From: Candidatus Thorarchaeota archaeon
GTDB taxonomy: Archaea; Asgardarchaeota; Thorarchaeia; Thorarchaeales; Thorarchaeaceae
Direction: 5' to 3'
DNA: 5,134 nucleotides
NCBI GenBank assembly: GCA_029856425.1
Contig: JAHQWZ010000165.1
Span: 1-5,134, forward strand
The first letter of the stretch is position 1. Every line of letters begins with the position of its first letter. The notes beneath the pieces were generated by a model. The model ran no database searches. It saw only the letters and a program-made list of their open reading frames with translations, and was not told where the DNA came from. Position numbers and translations under genes: made by a program. Below are positions 1 through 5,134 of this stretch, one piece after another.

Positions 1-145
1 CGGGCGGAAATAGACAACCTGGCAGCTCTTGATGTTTCCAGTGGTATTGCAGACAATCACAACAATATCCTTGCCTTGAACAGCCTGGATAGGTGCACCC
101 ACAGCGTTGCTTGTTTTTTTCCACATTGCATATTCGGCCAGTCAT
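1..145 (-). CDS. Small cysteine-rich protein, DUF6485-like (partial, 3' end beyond the window)
   Basis: The first 48 codons of a small gene can be read leftwards from an ATG at 145 to the window edge without a stop. They hold eight cysteines (residues 6, 15, 17, 22, 28, 29, 31 and 44) in the pattern C-x8-C-x-C-x4-C-x5-CC-x-C-x12-C, with the core text CTYPGCSRQGYCCDC and a following ELPGCLFPP. This pattern, including the CCxC cluster and the LPxCxFP ending, matches my memory of the DUF6485 family of short, probably metal-binding proteins; their function is unknown to me. The gene starts 32 bases after the methylase stop on the same strand, so the two may be co-transcribed. An in-frame GTG at 163 is an alternative start (six more residues), but the cysteine pattern begins after the ATG. 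No strong ribosome binding site is visible. The family call rests on recall of the motif, not a search. Confidence 0.78.
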   Translation of the reverse strand, partial: MTGRICNVEKNKQRCGCTYPGCSRQGYCCDCLQYHWKHQELPGCLFPP

Positions 146-177
146 CGCAATCTCAATAGCCACAGGAATAACTCGTG

Positions 178-2358
178 TTAAAACCTGTTTGGTGAGGGCC
201 GAGTATCAGACCCAATGGCAGCTCGTATCGAATCGAGCGCCTCACGAACTTCTACCCTTTTCTTGCCGTCCATTACGTTGGGGTAGTGCTTTGAATAATG
301 TTCCAAACATTTACCAAGGGCCATCACGAATGTATCAAGCTCGCTTGGGCGTTCCCCATTCTCGATGAGAATTTGGACAGTCTTTTGTGTGGAATTCCTG
401 ATTTTTTTCTTTATAATACTCCAAGACTTCGGTGATGCAATTTCAGCTCGTTTTCGGCACACAATGACCATGTCGTAGACGATGTTTTCCATGTCATGAA
501 GGTGAGTTGATGCTTTCATTTCGCTTCTGACTGGATAAATCGATGTGACATAGAACCCTGAATCCAGTATAGCTTGTAACACGGCAGCCCATGCTTCCTC
601 CTTCTTATGATGGAAAGTAAAGACTAGGACTCCATCGTCCTTCAAGATTCGATTGGCCTCAGAAAACACCTTTGTGAGGCCGTCAAGGAACTCCACTTCG
701 CCCTTTTCTTGCACTCGATTCTCGATGACTTCTTTCTCCCACGGTACGAACTCATCCCTGAATTGATCGTATTCTTCCTGAAGAGCAATTTTGAGCCACA
801 CGTAGAAGAAGTTCGAGAGCTCGGAATACATGACATTCCCAAAATACGGTGGATCGGTCACCACAGCATCTGCAATTCCACTCGGTACGTCAATAGACTC
901 CGATGACCCGCACTGCAAGAGTACCCTCTTTTTCTTGTCTAGGTCGTTATAGCTCTCTGCAATTTCCGAAACTATTGGCAGACCTGATTGGACTTTCGTC
1001 ATGGAATTGCCCCTGATTATCCGCTCGAATGGCTGTCTACAGTATTCCTTTCCTTCAATCACCAAGTTGACAAAAGATGTGAAGGCCCCTCGTCCTCTTG
1101 AAGTGTCATAGCAATTTGCCTCAACGGGCGCCATCGAAGGAGAGAACGAGTGTGTACGGAATATATCCGTGATGAATCCACGAGTGGCATTGTATTTTGC
1201 AAACATGTTGTTGTACTTCAAGGAGTTTGAGAATGCCAAAACGAAGAACTCTTTGACGTCCCAGTCTTCCAAACTCAAAATCCATCTGAAAATCTTGCCT
1301 AGATTGAGCAGCTGTCTATCACTGAACATATCCCTGAATCTCTTGTAACCGTGGTTCAGTGCTCGTCTAGTTTCAACCCCTGCTGGGATGATTGCATCCG
1401 GGATTGGGAGTTGTTTCCCGATTTTTGCAAACTCATCGTTGGCTTTCTTCAAGAGCTGCAAATCCAATTCATCTGCCATCTTATACCCTCGGCCATTCTT
1501 CAAACTGGAATTCTTACTCTTCTCACAGGCCTTGCAATGGAACTCAATGGCATACAGTTTCTCTTCGGGTCGTCCGTTGGTCTGAATCCAATCAACAATG
1601 TTTCTAGGTTTACAGTCCTTGTTATGACAGTAGTACTTTCTGCCATCTGTAAATGATGTGGCTCCTGGCTCAAATCCCCTTTTGCACCTGGGACAAATAG
1701 CGTTGCTTTTTGTACCTCTAATATCAAAAATCATGTAGCATTGGGGACAAATCACCATTTTCCCGTCATTCTTGGGTGATTTTGCTAGAATATAGTCACG
1801 CATGAGCGGAATCTCTTTTGCGCAATCCGGACATACTAGTATTTTATGGTAGAAATAGTAGATCCCCTCAGCTTTTTTTCCACAATCAGGACATTCTGTG
1901 CTGTAGTACTCTCTCAGTTCTGTACCCAAATCGTATTCCAGTCTTACAAGAGCTTGACGAAGCTCTTCTGGGTCAATGTCTTCGATTTCTTTTTTAACAA
2001 TGAACCATGATACTGGGTTGAGATCTCCAGCTACAACCTTACATCCAAATCTCAATGCCTCAACTACAGTTGTTCCACCGCCCATCATCGGATCGAGAAT
2101 TACCTTGTCAGAAAAATCGACCTTGCTTGGATAGGACTTCCAGAGGGAGCCTGAATCTCCATCACTCAAGGTGTACAGCAGAATTGAACGGAATATTGAG
2201 CCAAGTCTTCGAGCCCACCACTTGTGCATGATATAGACGGGACGATAATGTCTTCTGCCAAATCCAGTCGATTCTTTCTCAGCTATCTTGTTAATCTTTG
2301 AAACTGGAAATTCGACTTCAATCGATCTTTTTGTCAGAATGGGGCCTCCCGCTTTCAC
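178..2358 (-). CDS. DNA methyltransferase, COG1743/DUF1156-like, with internal zinc-ribbon array
   Basis: Probable AdoMet-dependent amino-methyltransferase acting on DNA bases, most likely N6-adenine. Numbered from the GTG at 2358 (726 aa), it shows an N-terminal RSIEVEFP segment (11-18) and HKWWARR (45-51), both typical of the family, then the AdoMet motif DPMMGGGTT (89-97) with GDLNPVSWFIVKKE just after. Three paired-cysteine knuckle sets follow: C156/C159 with C176/C179, C204/C207 with C222/C225, and C244/C249 with C275/C278. The catalytic motif DPPY is at 502-505, followed by VMYSELSNFFYVWL and FTFHHKKEEAW (about 581-590). Motif I before DPPY with a long insert resembles the alpha-type order. 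The frame is open back to 2544, but that part is antisense to a tRNA, so it was excluded. GTG 2358 is the only ATG/GTG/TTG between the tRNA and the conserved N-terminus. A GGGAGG at 2345-2350 lies downstream of it and would better serve ATT 2340 or CTG 2337. No restriction nuclease or helicase is in view, so its role (defence or housekeeping methylation) is open. Confidence 0.85.
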   Translation of the reverse strand: MKAGGPILTKRSIEVEFPVSKINKIAEKESTGFGRRHYRPVYIMHKWWARRLGSIFRSILLYTLSDGDSGSLWKSYPSKVDFSDKVILDPMMGGGTTVVEALRFGCKVVAGDLNPVSWFIVKKEIEDIDPEELRQALVRLEYDLGTELREYYSTECPDCGKKAEGIYYFYHKILVCPDCAKEIPLMRDYILAKSPKNDGKMVICPQCYMIFDIRGTKSNAICPRCKRGFEPGATSFTDGRKYYCHNKDCKPRNIVDWIQTNGRPEEKLYAIEFHCKACEKSKNSSLKNGRGYKMADELDLQLLKKANDEFAKIGKQLPIPDAIIPAGVETRRALNHGYKRFRDMFSDRQLLNLGKIFRWILSLEDWDVKEFFVLAFSNSLKYNNMFAKYNATRGFITDIFRTHSFSPSMAPVEANCYDTSRGRGAFTSFVNLVIEGKEYCRQPFERIIRGNSMTKVQSGLPIVSEIAESYNDLDKKKRVLLQCGSSESIDVPSGIADAVVTDPPYFGNVMYSELSNFFYVWLKIALQEEYDQFRDEFVPWEKEVIENRVQEKGEVEFLDGLTKVFSEANRILKDDGVLVFTFHHKKEEAWAAVLQAILDSGFYVTSIYPVRSEMKASTHLHDMENIVYDMVIVCRKRAEIASPKSWSIIKKKIRNSTQKTVQILIENGERPSELDTFVMALGKCLEHYSKHYPNVMDGKKRVEVREALDSIRAAIGSDTRPSPNRF
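2345..2350 (-). promoter_or_regulatory. Shine-Dalgarno-like GGGAGG near the methylase start
   Basis: The minus strand reads GGGAGG here, the best purine-rich match to the archaeal anti-Shine-Dalgarno near the methylase 5' end. It sits inside the frame if GTG 2358 is the start. It is four bases before an in-frame ATT (2340) and seven bases before an in-frame CTG (2337), placing those non-canonical codons directly ahead of the conserved RSIEVEFP segment. It may therefore mark the true start, or be chance GC-rich coding sequence. Confidence 0.3.
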
Positions 2359-2367
2359 TGGAAAAAT

Positions 2368-2376
2368 CGCTATACA
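2368..2376 (-). promoter_or_regulatory. Possible TATA-like element for the methylase gene
   Basis: The minus strand has TGTATAGCG about 30 bases upstream of the ATT/CTG codons at 2340/2337. With the usual archaeal TATA-to-start distance of about 25 bases, transcription would begin near 2347, which would exclude GTG 2358 from the message. A second candidate, AATAAAAGG, lies near 2432-2440 on the same strand and would give a longer leader that includes the GTG. Neither box is strong, and the call is inference from spacing. Confidence 0.22.
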
Positions 2377-2433
2377 CGGACCCCTTTGAACATTCCGAGA
2401 AACCCACCACGATTCTAGTCTACTGAGTAATCC

Positions 2434-2441
2434 TTTTATTG
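2434..2441 (+). promoter_or_regulatory. TATA-like box for tRNA-Tyr
   Basis: TTTTATTG is centred about 28 bases upstream of the first base of the tRNA, the spacing expected for an archaeal box A serving a tRNA gene. It is AT-rich in otherwise mixed sequence. Read on the other strand, the same bases could act as a divergent promoter for the methylase. Confidence 0.4.
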
Positions 2442-2466
2442 AAATCAGAGAAGCAATCGAAACGCA

Positions 2467-2543
2467 CGGGACGTAGCTCAATCTGGCAGAGCAATGGACT
2501 GTAGATCCATCGGTTGCCGGTTCAAATCCGGCCGTCCCGACCA
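2467..2543 (+). tRNA. tRNA-Tyr (anticodon GUA), CCA encoded
   Basis: A complete cloverleaf can be folded by eye. The acceptor stem CGGGACG (2467-2473) pairs fully with CGTCCCG (2533-2539). The D stem GCTC/GAGC is 2476-2479 and 2489-2492. The anticodon stem ATGGA/TCCAT is 2494-2498 and 2506-2510, with loop CTGTAGA, so the anticodon GTA is at 2501-2503. The variable loop has five bases. The T stem GCCGG/CCGGC is 2516-2520 and 2528-2532, with loop TTCAAAT. The discriminator base is A2540, followed by encoded CCA at 2541-2543. There is no intron, although some archaeal tRNA-Tyr genes have one after the anticodon. The C1-G72 pair and short variable loop are the archaeal/eukaryotic tyrosine identity form. 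The T-rich stretch after the gene (about 2545-2566) may end transcription. Confidence 0.98.
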
Positions 2544-2583
2544 TCCTTTACTTCTCTTGGTTTCCAATCACAAACCCAATCCA

Positions 2584-2590
2584 TTATAAG
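2584..2590 (+). promoter_or_regulatory. TATA-like box for the flavodiiron operon
   Basis: TTATAAG lies about 37 bases before the ATG at 2624. The usual archaeal spacing puts the transcription start near 2612, giving a short leader of about ten bases that contains GAGAAGGGT immediately before the ATG. That purine run is too close to the ATG to be an ideal ribosome binding site, so translation may be nearly leaderless. A second AT-rich element, TTAATATT at 2605-2612, is too near the ATG to serve a start upstream of it. Confidence 0.45.
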
Positions 2591-2623
2591 GAACTATACT
2601 ATCGTTAATATTGTGAGAAGGGT

Positions 2624-3814
2624 ATGAAGCCTGTTGAAATTGCAAAAGGTGTTTACTGGGTTGGTGCAATTGATTATGATGTACGACATTTTCATGGATA
2701 TAGTTATACCACCCATCATGGAACTACGTACAATGCATACCTGATTATTGGTGAGAAAGTCGCACTTGTTGATGCGGTCCTTGGCTCATTCTCTGAAGAA
2801 ATGTTCTCCAGAATATCAGATATCATCGACCCCGAGAGAATCGATTACATGATCTCAAATCACACAGAGATGGACCATTCCGGTTCTATACCCGACGTAC
2901 TAAAGACCATGAAGAACGCAAAACTTGTCTGTACCTCTAAAGCTGTGGACGAACTCAAGAAGCACTACCCAAATGGATGGGATATTCATACAGTGAAGAC
3001 TGGGGATGAGATAGACCTTGGAGGGAAAACCCTAAGATTTTACGAGGCTCCAATGCTGCATTGGCCTGAATCGATGTTCACATACTATGTAGAAGAAGAA
3101 GTACTCATACCAAATGATGCCTTCGGGCAACATTATGCTACTGAAAGGCGATTTGCTGACGAGGTCGACCAGTATGTTCTTTGGAAAGAAGCAGAGAAGT
3201 ACTACGCGAATATTCTGTGGCCATTAAGTCGAATGGTACAACGGAAGATCGAAGAGGTAATAGAGTTAGGTCTCCCAATCAAAATCATCGCTCCTTCTCA
3301 CGGATTAATCTGGCGAAAATCCCCTCTTCAAATTGTCACAAGGTATCTGGAGTGGGCGAAGGGGGATAGAACACAAGATAAGGTAGTAATCGCCTGGGAC
3401 ACAATGTGGCAAAGCACAACAAAACTAGCCCGTGCAATTGCCGAAGGAATTAGCAGTCAGGGATTGACTCCCATTTTGAGACTAATACCACATAGTGATC
3501 GAAGCGATATAATGGCTGAGCTCCTAGAGGCAAGAGGGATAATTGTAGGAAGCTCTACTCTTCACAATGATATTCTACCAACAGTTGCACCTATTCTTTC
3601 GGATTTTGAGGTCTTGAAACCCAAGGGGAAGAAGGCAGCTGCATTTGGGTCCTTTGGATGGGCTGGAGGTGCCGTGAAGAGAATACACGAGTCAATGGAA
3701 CGAGGAAAAATGGAGATTGTAATGGACCCATTTACAGTGAAGTGGGTCCCAACAGATGAAGAGCTCGTTCAGGCTTACCAATTCGGAGTGGAATTCGCGA
3801 AGAAGGTGAAATGA
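2624..3814 (+). CDS. fprA: A-type flavodiiron protein (FprA family; oxygen reductase, possibly F420H2 oxidase)
   Basis: A cytoplasmic flavodiiron protein of 396 aa, the normal length for the two-domain class A type. An N-terminal metallo-beta-lactamase-like domain (about 1-248) carries all expected di-iron ligands: H80-x-E82-x-D84-H85, H146, D165 and H226. A C-terminal flavodoxin-like domain (about 253-396) has the FMN phosphate loop WDTMWQSTTKLA (258-269), then GSSTLHNDILPT (309-320) and FGSFGWAGGA (341-350). Family members reduce O2 to water or NO to N2O using electrons from reduced FMN. The segment HFHGYSYTT with GTTYNAYLI (about 22-41) is like the methanogen enzymes that oxidise F420H2 directly, so O2 scavenging is favoured, though the donor is not provable from sequence. 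There is no rubredoxin or flavin-reductase extension, so the donor must be external. The next gene, a reductase, follows after six bases and is an obvious candidate. The phosphate-loop position usually occupied by Gly is Gln263 here. Confidence 0.95.
   Translation: MKPVEIAKGVYWVGAIDYDVRHFHGYSYTTHHGTTYNAYLIIGEKVALVDAVLGSFSEEMFSRISDIIDPERIDYMISNHTEMDHSGSIPDVLKTMKNAKLVCTSKAVDELKKHYPNGWDIHTVKTGDEIDLGGKTLRFYEAPMLHWPESMFTYYVEEEVLIPNDAFGQHYATERRFADEVDQYVLWKEAEKYYANILWPLSRMVQRKIEEVIELGLPIKIIAPSHGLIWRKSPLQIVTRYLEWAKGDRTQDKVVIAWDTMWQSTTKLARAIAEGISSQGLTPILRLIPHSDRSDIMAELLEARGIIVGSSTLHNDILPTVAPILSDFEVLKPKGKKAAAFGSFGWAGGAVKRIHESMERGKMEIVMDPFTVKWVPTDEELVQAYQFGVEFAKKVK
3802..3809 (+). promoter_or_regulatory. 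Ribosome binding site GAAGGTGA of the reductase gene
   Basis: GAAGGTGA, a near match to the archaeal consensus GGAGGTGA, lies within the last codons of the flavodiiron gene. It is 11 bases before ATG 3821 and eight bases before an adjacent in-frame TTG at 3818, so either may be used. The site shows the second gene is translated from the operon message. Confidence 0.65.
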
Positions 3815-3820
3815 TATTTG

Positions 3821-4753
3821 ATGGATTCAGAAGCGGAGTATGATGTGGCTATTGTCGGGGGAGGTCCCGCCGGACTATCTGCAGGAATCATAGCTTCATT
3901 CAAGGGTCTCAAGACTATCGTATTTGAAGGCGGGACCTGGGGTGGTCTTTTGTCAACAATTTACCCGTACAAGTTTGTGTTCAATTACCCTGGCACTCCA
4001 AAAGTCTTAGCCACACATCTGGTTGCGGAATGGGTTCGTCAAGCCGCTGACTTAGGAGTTCTTCTAGTCAAAGAACGCGTGAATGAAATCACTAACGATC
4101 GAAATGTGGTCACTACTGAACGTGAATACAAATCGAAAGTTGTAATCATCGCAACTGGCATGCGTCCTAACATTCTAGGAATACCTGGCGAGATTGAATT
4201 TTCTAAAAAGGACCGTGGTGTTTTTCCATATCTGACAGAGCCTGAATTGTTCCGTGACAAAAGGGTACTAGTAGTGGGCGGTGGCGATACAGCGCTAGAT
4301 GCCGTTGTAGATGCACACAAGGTAACCGATGAGATATGGATTGCACACAGGAAAGATGAGTTCAGGGCAGCTGAAACAACTGTTGATAAAATTCTAACTG
4401 AAAAAATAGCTGAGGTCCTATACAACACCGAACTTCTTGAGATTAAAGGGGACTCAGAAGTTGAAGAAGTCGTCCTTCTAAATAATCAGACTGGCAAGAA
4501 GTATAACATGCCCATAGATCGTGTGATAATCGCTGTAGGTCTAGTCCCAAACACGGAAGTGTTCGAACACCTAGGTCTGAAAATGAATGGACACTTTGTT
4601 GTCGTGGACGATGAAATGAGAACCAGTATCGAAGGCATTTTTGCGGCTGGAGATATCATATCGGTATACCAGCTAGCTTCAGTTGCGGCAGCTCAAGGCG
4701 CACTAGCTGCTCACAATGCCTACAAGTACATCCGAAAACCATACTGGTCATAA
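3821..4753 (+). CDS. Cysteine-free thioredoxin-reductase-like FAD/NAD(P)H oxidoreductase (ferredoxin-NADP reductase-like)
   Basis: A 310-aa two-dinucleotide-fold flavoenzyme. The FAD site is shown by DVAIVGGGPAG (8-18, GxGxxG), the ATG motif at 111-113, and GIFAAGDI (272-279). The inserted NAD(P)H domain has VLVVGGGDTALD (149-160) and HRKDEFR (176-182), close to the HRRxxxR that binds NADPH in thioredoxin reductases. The CxxC that thioredoxin reductases carry just before the second GGG motif is absent: the region reads RGVFPYLTEPELF. There is no cysteine anywhere, so disulfide reduction is excluded. The segment GGLLSTIYPYKFVFNYPG (41-58) is more like thioredoxin-reductase-fold ferredoxin/flavodoxin-NADP reductases, but the usual C-terminal extension of those enzymes is missing. 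Six bases separate it from the flavodiiron gene and a GAAGGTGA precedes it, so it probably feeds electrons to that protein or a carrier. TTG 3818, one codon upstream, is an alternative start. Confidence 0.88.
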   Translation: MDSEAEYDVAIVGGGPAGLSAGIIASFKGLKTIVFEGGTWGGLLSTIYPYKFVFNYPGTPKVLATHLVAEWVRQAADLGVLLVKERVNEITNDRNVVTTEREYKSKVVIIATGMRPNILGIPGEIEFSKKDRGVFPYLTEPELFRDKRVLVVGGGDTALDAVVDAHKVTDEIWIAHRKDEFRAAETTVDKILTEKIAEVLYNTELLEIKGDSEVEEVVLLNNQTGKKYNMPIDRVIIAVGLVPNTEVFEHLGLKMNGHFVVVDDEMRTSIEGIFAAGDIISVYQLASVAAAQGALAAHNAYKYIRKPYWS

Positions 4754-4779
4754 TTCTCATCGACATCTAATTCGGTTAA

Positions 4780-4902
4780 TTATTGGTTACGCATGCTTCT
4801 GTAAAATGCATCACACTTGCATTTCTGGCATTCTCTTTCAAAATCGTCATGGGTTTCACGATTGTGTCCGCATGTACAGAGGTCGTATGAACTTGTACTC
4901 AT
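4780..4902 (-). CDS. 40-aa zinc-knuckle-type small protein (CxCGH...H...CxxCxC)
   Basis: A very short gene that is easy to miss. Its 40 residues hold C9-x-C11-G-H13-x4-H18 and C25-x2-C28-x-C30 followed by D-A-F. That is five cysteines and two histidines in a compact array of the kind that binds zinc, and similar CxCGHxxxxH...CxxCxC mini-proteins or domains occur in archaea and bacteria. The start is supported by GGGAGAGG ending five bases before the ATG, and by a four-base ATGA overlap with the stop of the upstream 65-codon gene, the usual sign of translational coupling. It ends 26 bases from the stop of the convergent reductase gene. The molecular role is unknown; a structural metal site, nucleic-acid binding or protein-protein contact are all possible. 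Confidence 0.7.
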   Translation of the reverse strand: MSTSSYDLCTCGHNRETHDDFERECQKCKCDAFYRSMRNQ

Positions 4903-5096
4903 TTCTTCCTCTCCCTAAGTTTATGAAGAGAAAGGATATCCTCTTCCATCGTCAAGCTCAAATCCGAATCCTTCTCTTTGGCTGATTTTCCCAACATTTC
5001 TTGTTGCGTCATCTCCAACATTCTATGAGGTCCATACCCATTTTTCACCTGATTTCTCCTATATCCAACCTTAGAATTGATTTTCATTTTTTCCAT
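4899..5096 (-). CDS. Small basic hypothetical protein, 65 aa
   Basis: An open frame from ATG 5096 to TGA 4899. A stop lies in frame 36 bases upstream, so this ATG is the first possible one. A modest AGGA sits eight to nine bases before it. The product is rich in Lys and Arg (for example YRRNQVKNGYGPHR in the N-terminal half and KLRERKK at the C-terminus), with a more acidic middle (KEKDSDLSLTMEEDILSL, about 41-58) that could be helical. It has no cysteine, signal peptide or membrane segment. I do not recognise a family. The main support is the ATGA overlap of its stop with the start of the following zinc-knuckle gene and the purine-rich site within its last codons. Confidence 0.55.
   Translation of the reverse strand: MEKMKINSKVGYRRNQVKNGYGPHRMLEMTQQEMLGKSAKEKDSDLSLTMEEDILSLHKLRERKK
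4908..4915 (-). promoter_or_regulatory. Ribosome binding site GGGAGAGG of the 40-aa gene
   Basis: The minus strand reads GGGAGAGG five bases ahead of the ATG at 4902. It lies inside the final codons of the upstream small gene (Arg-Glu-Arg), so the two are probably translated in a coupled way. It is one of the best ribosome binding sites in the window and is the main reason to accept so short a gene. Confidence 0.6.
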
Positions 5097-5134
5097 TCTT
5101 AATATCCTGCTCTTATGAGAACAATTAGCTCACA

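Noticed and set aside
93..368. 91-codon plus-strand open frame near the left edge
   Set aside because: It is antisense to the start of the cysteine-rich gene and to the methylase C-terminus, which have specific motifs; it has no features of its own.
1351..1656. Plus-strand open frames of up to about 100 codons inside the methylase gene
   Set aside because: They lie opposite a well-supported coding sequence with family motifs, have no ribosome binding site or recognisable product, and overlap one another in several frames.
2516..2543. tRNA 3' end as an integration attachment site
   Set aside because: I looked for a second copy of the T-arm and acceptor sequence and for an integrase in the window and found neither.
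2359..2544. N-terminal extension of the methylase beginning MVGTAGFEPATDGS
   Set aside because: These codons are the antisense of the tRNA-Tyr gene and its upstream region. This string is a known artefact of translating tRNA genes and is not part of the protein.
3811..3843. ATG overlapping the flavodiiron stop (ATGA) as start of the next gene
   Set aside because: It opens a frame of only ten codons in the wrong phase; the reductase frame begins at ATG 3821 or TTG 3818.
4039..4428. 129-codon minus-strand open frame within the reductase gene
   Set aside because: It is the Ser/Thr-rich antisense of a clearly coding flavoenzyme gene and shows no domain or start signal of its own.
4716..4985. 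89-codon plus-strand open frame across the end of the reductase and the small genes
   Set aside because: It overlaps the reductase 3' end and lies antisense to two coupled small genes with better start signals. Its His- and Phe-rich composition looks non-coding.

Overview
The window looks archaeal. The clearest sign is the tRNA-Tyr(GUA): it has a short five-base variable loop and a C1-G72 acceptor pair, the archaeal/eukaryotic form, whereas bacterial tRNA-Tyr has a long variable arm and G1-C72. AT-rich TATA-like boxes, GGTGA-type ribosome binding sites and methanogen-like features of the flavodiiron protein agree with this. The sequence does not settle the lineage; an anaerobic euryarchaeal or Asgard-type genome would fit.

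Left part (1-2358, minus strand): a large orphan-type DNA methyltransferase of the COG1743/DUF1156 kind, with three paired-cysteine zinc-ribbon-like segments between its AdoMet-binding motif and its DPPY catalytic motif. It is followed 32 bases later by the 5' part of a small cysteine-rich gene of the DUF6485 type that runs off the left edge. The methylase reading frame stays open through the antisense of the neighbouring tRNA, so the longest possible start (2544) is almost certainly false. The real start is the GTG at 2358 or a non-canonical codon just downstream.

Centre (2359-2623): a divergent region with promoter-like boxes for the tRNA and the methylase, then the tRNA-Tyr gene with an encoded CCA, then a short leader with a TATA-like box for the next operon.

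Right-centre (2624-4753, plus strand): a two-gene operon. The first gene is an A-type flavodiiron protein (FprA family) with all seven di-iron ligands. The second is a small FAD/NAD(P)H pyridine nucleotide-disulfide-type reductase that resembles thioredoxin reductase in size but contains no cysteine at all, so it cannot do dithiol chemistry. The six-base gap suggests the two proteins work together, plausibly as an oxygen-scavenging (O2 to water) module in which the reductase supplies electrons directly or through a carrier. This partnership is inferred.

Right edge (4780-5096, minus strand, convergent): two very small genes joined by an ATGA stop/start overlap, a 65-residue basic protein of unknown function and a 40-residue protein with a CxCGH...H...CxxCxC metal-binding signature. 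No mobile elements, CRISPR arrays or rRNA genes were seen.
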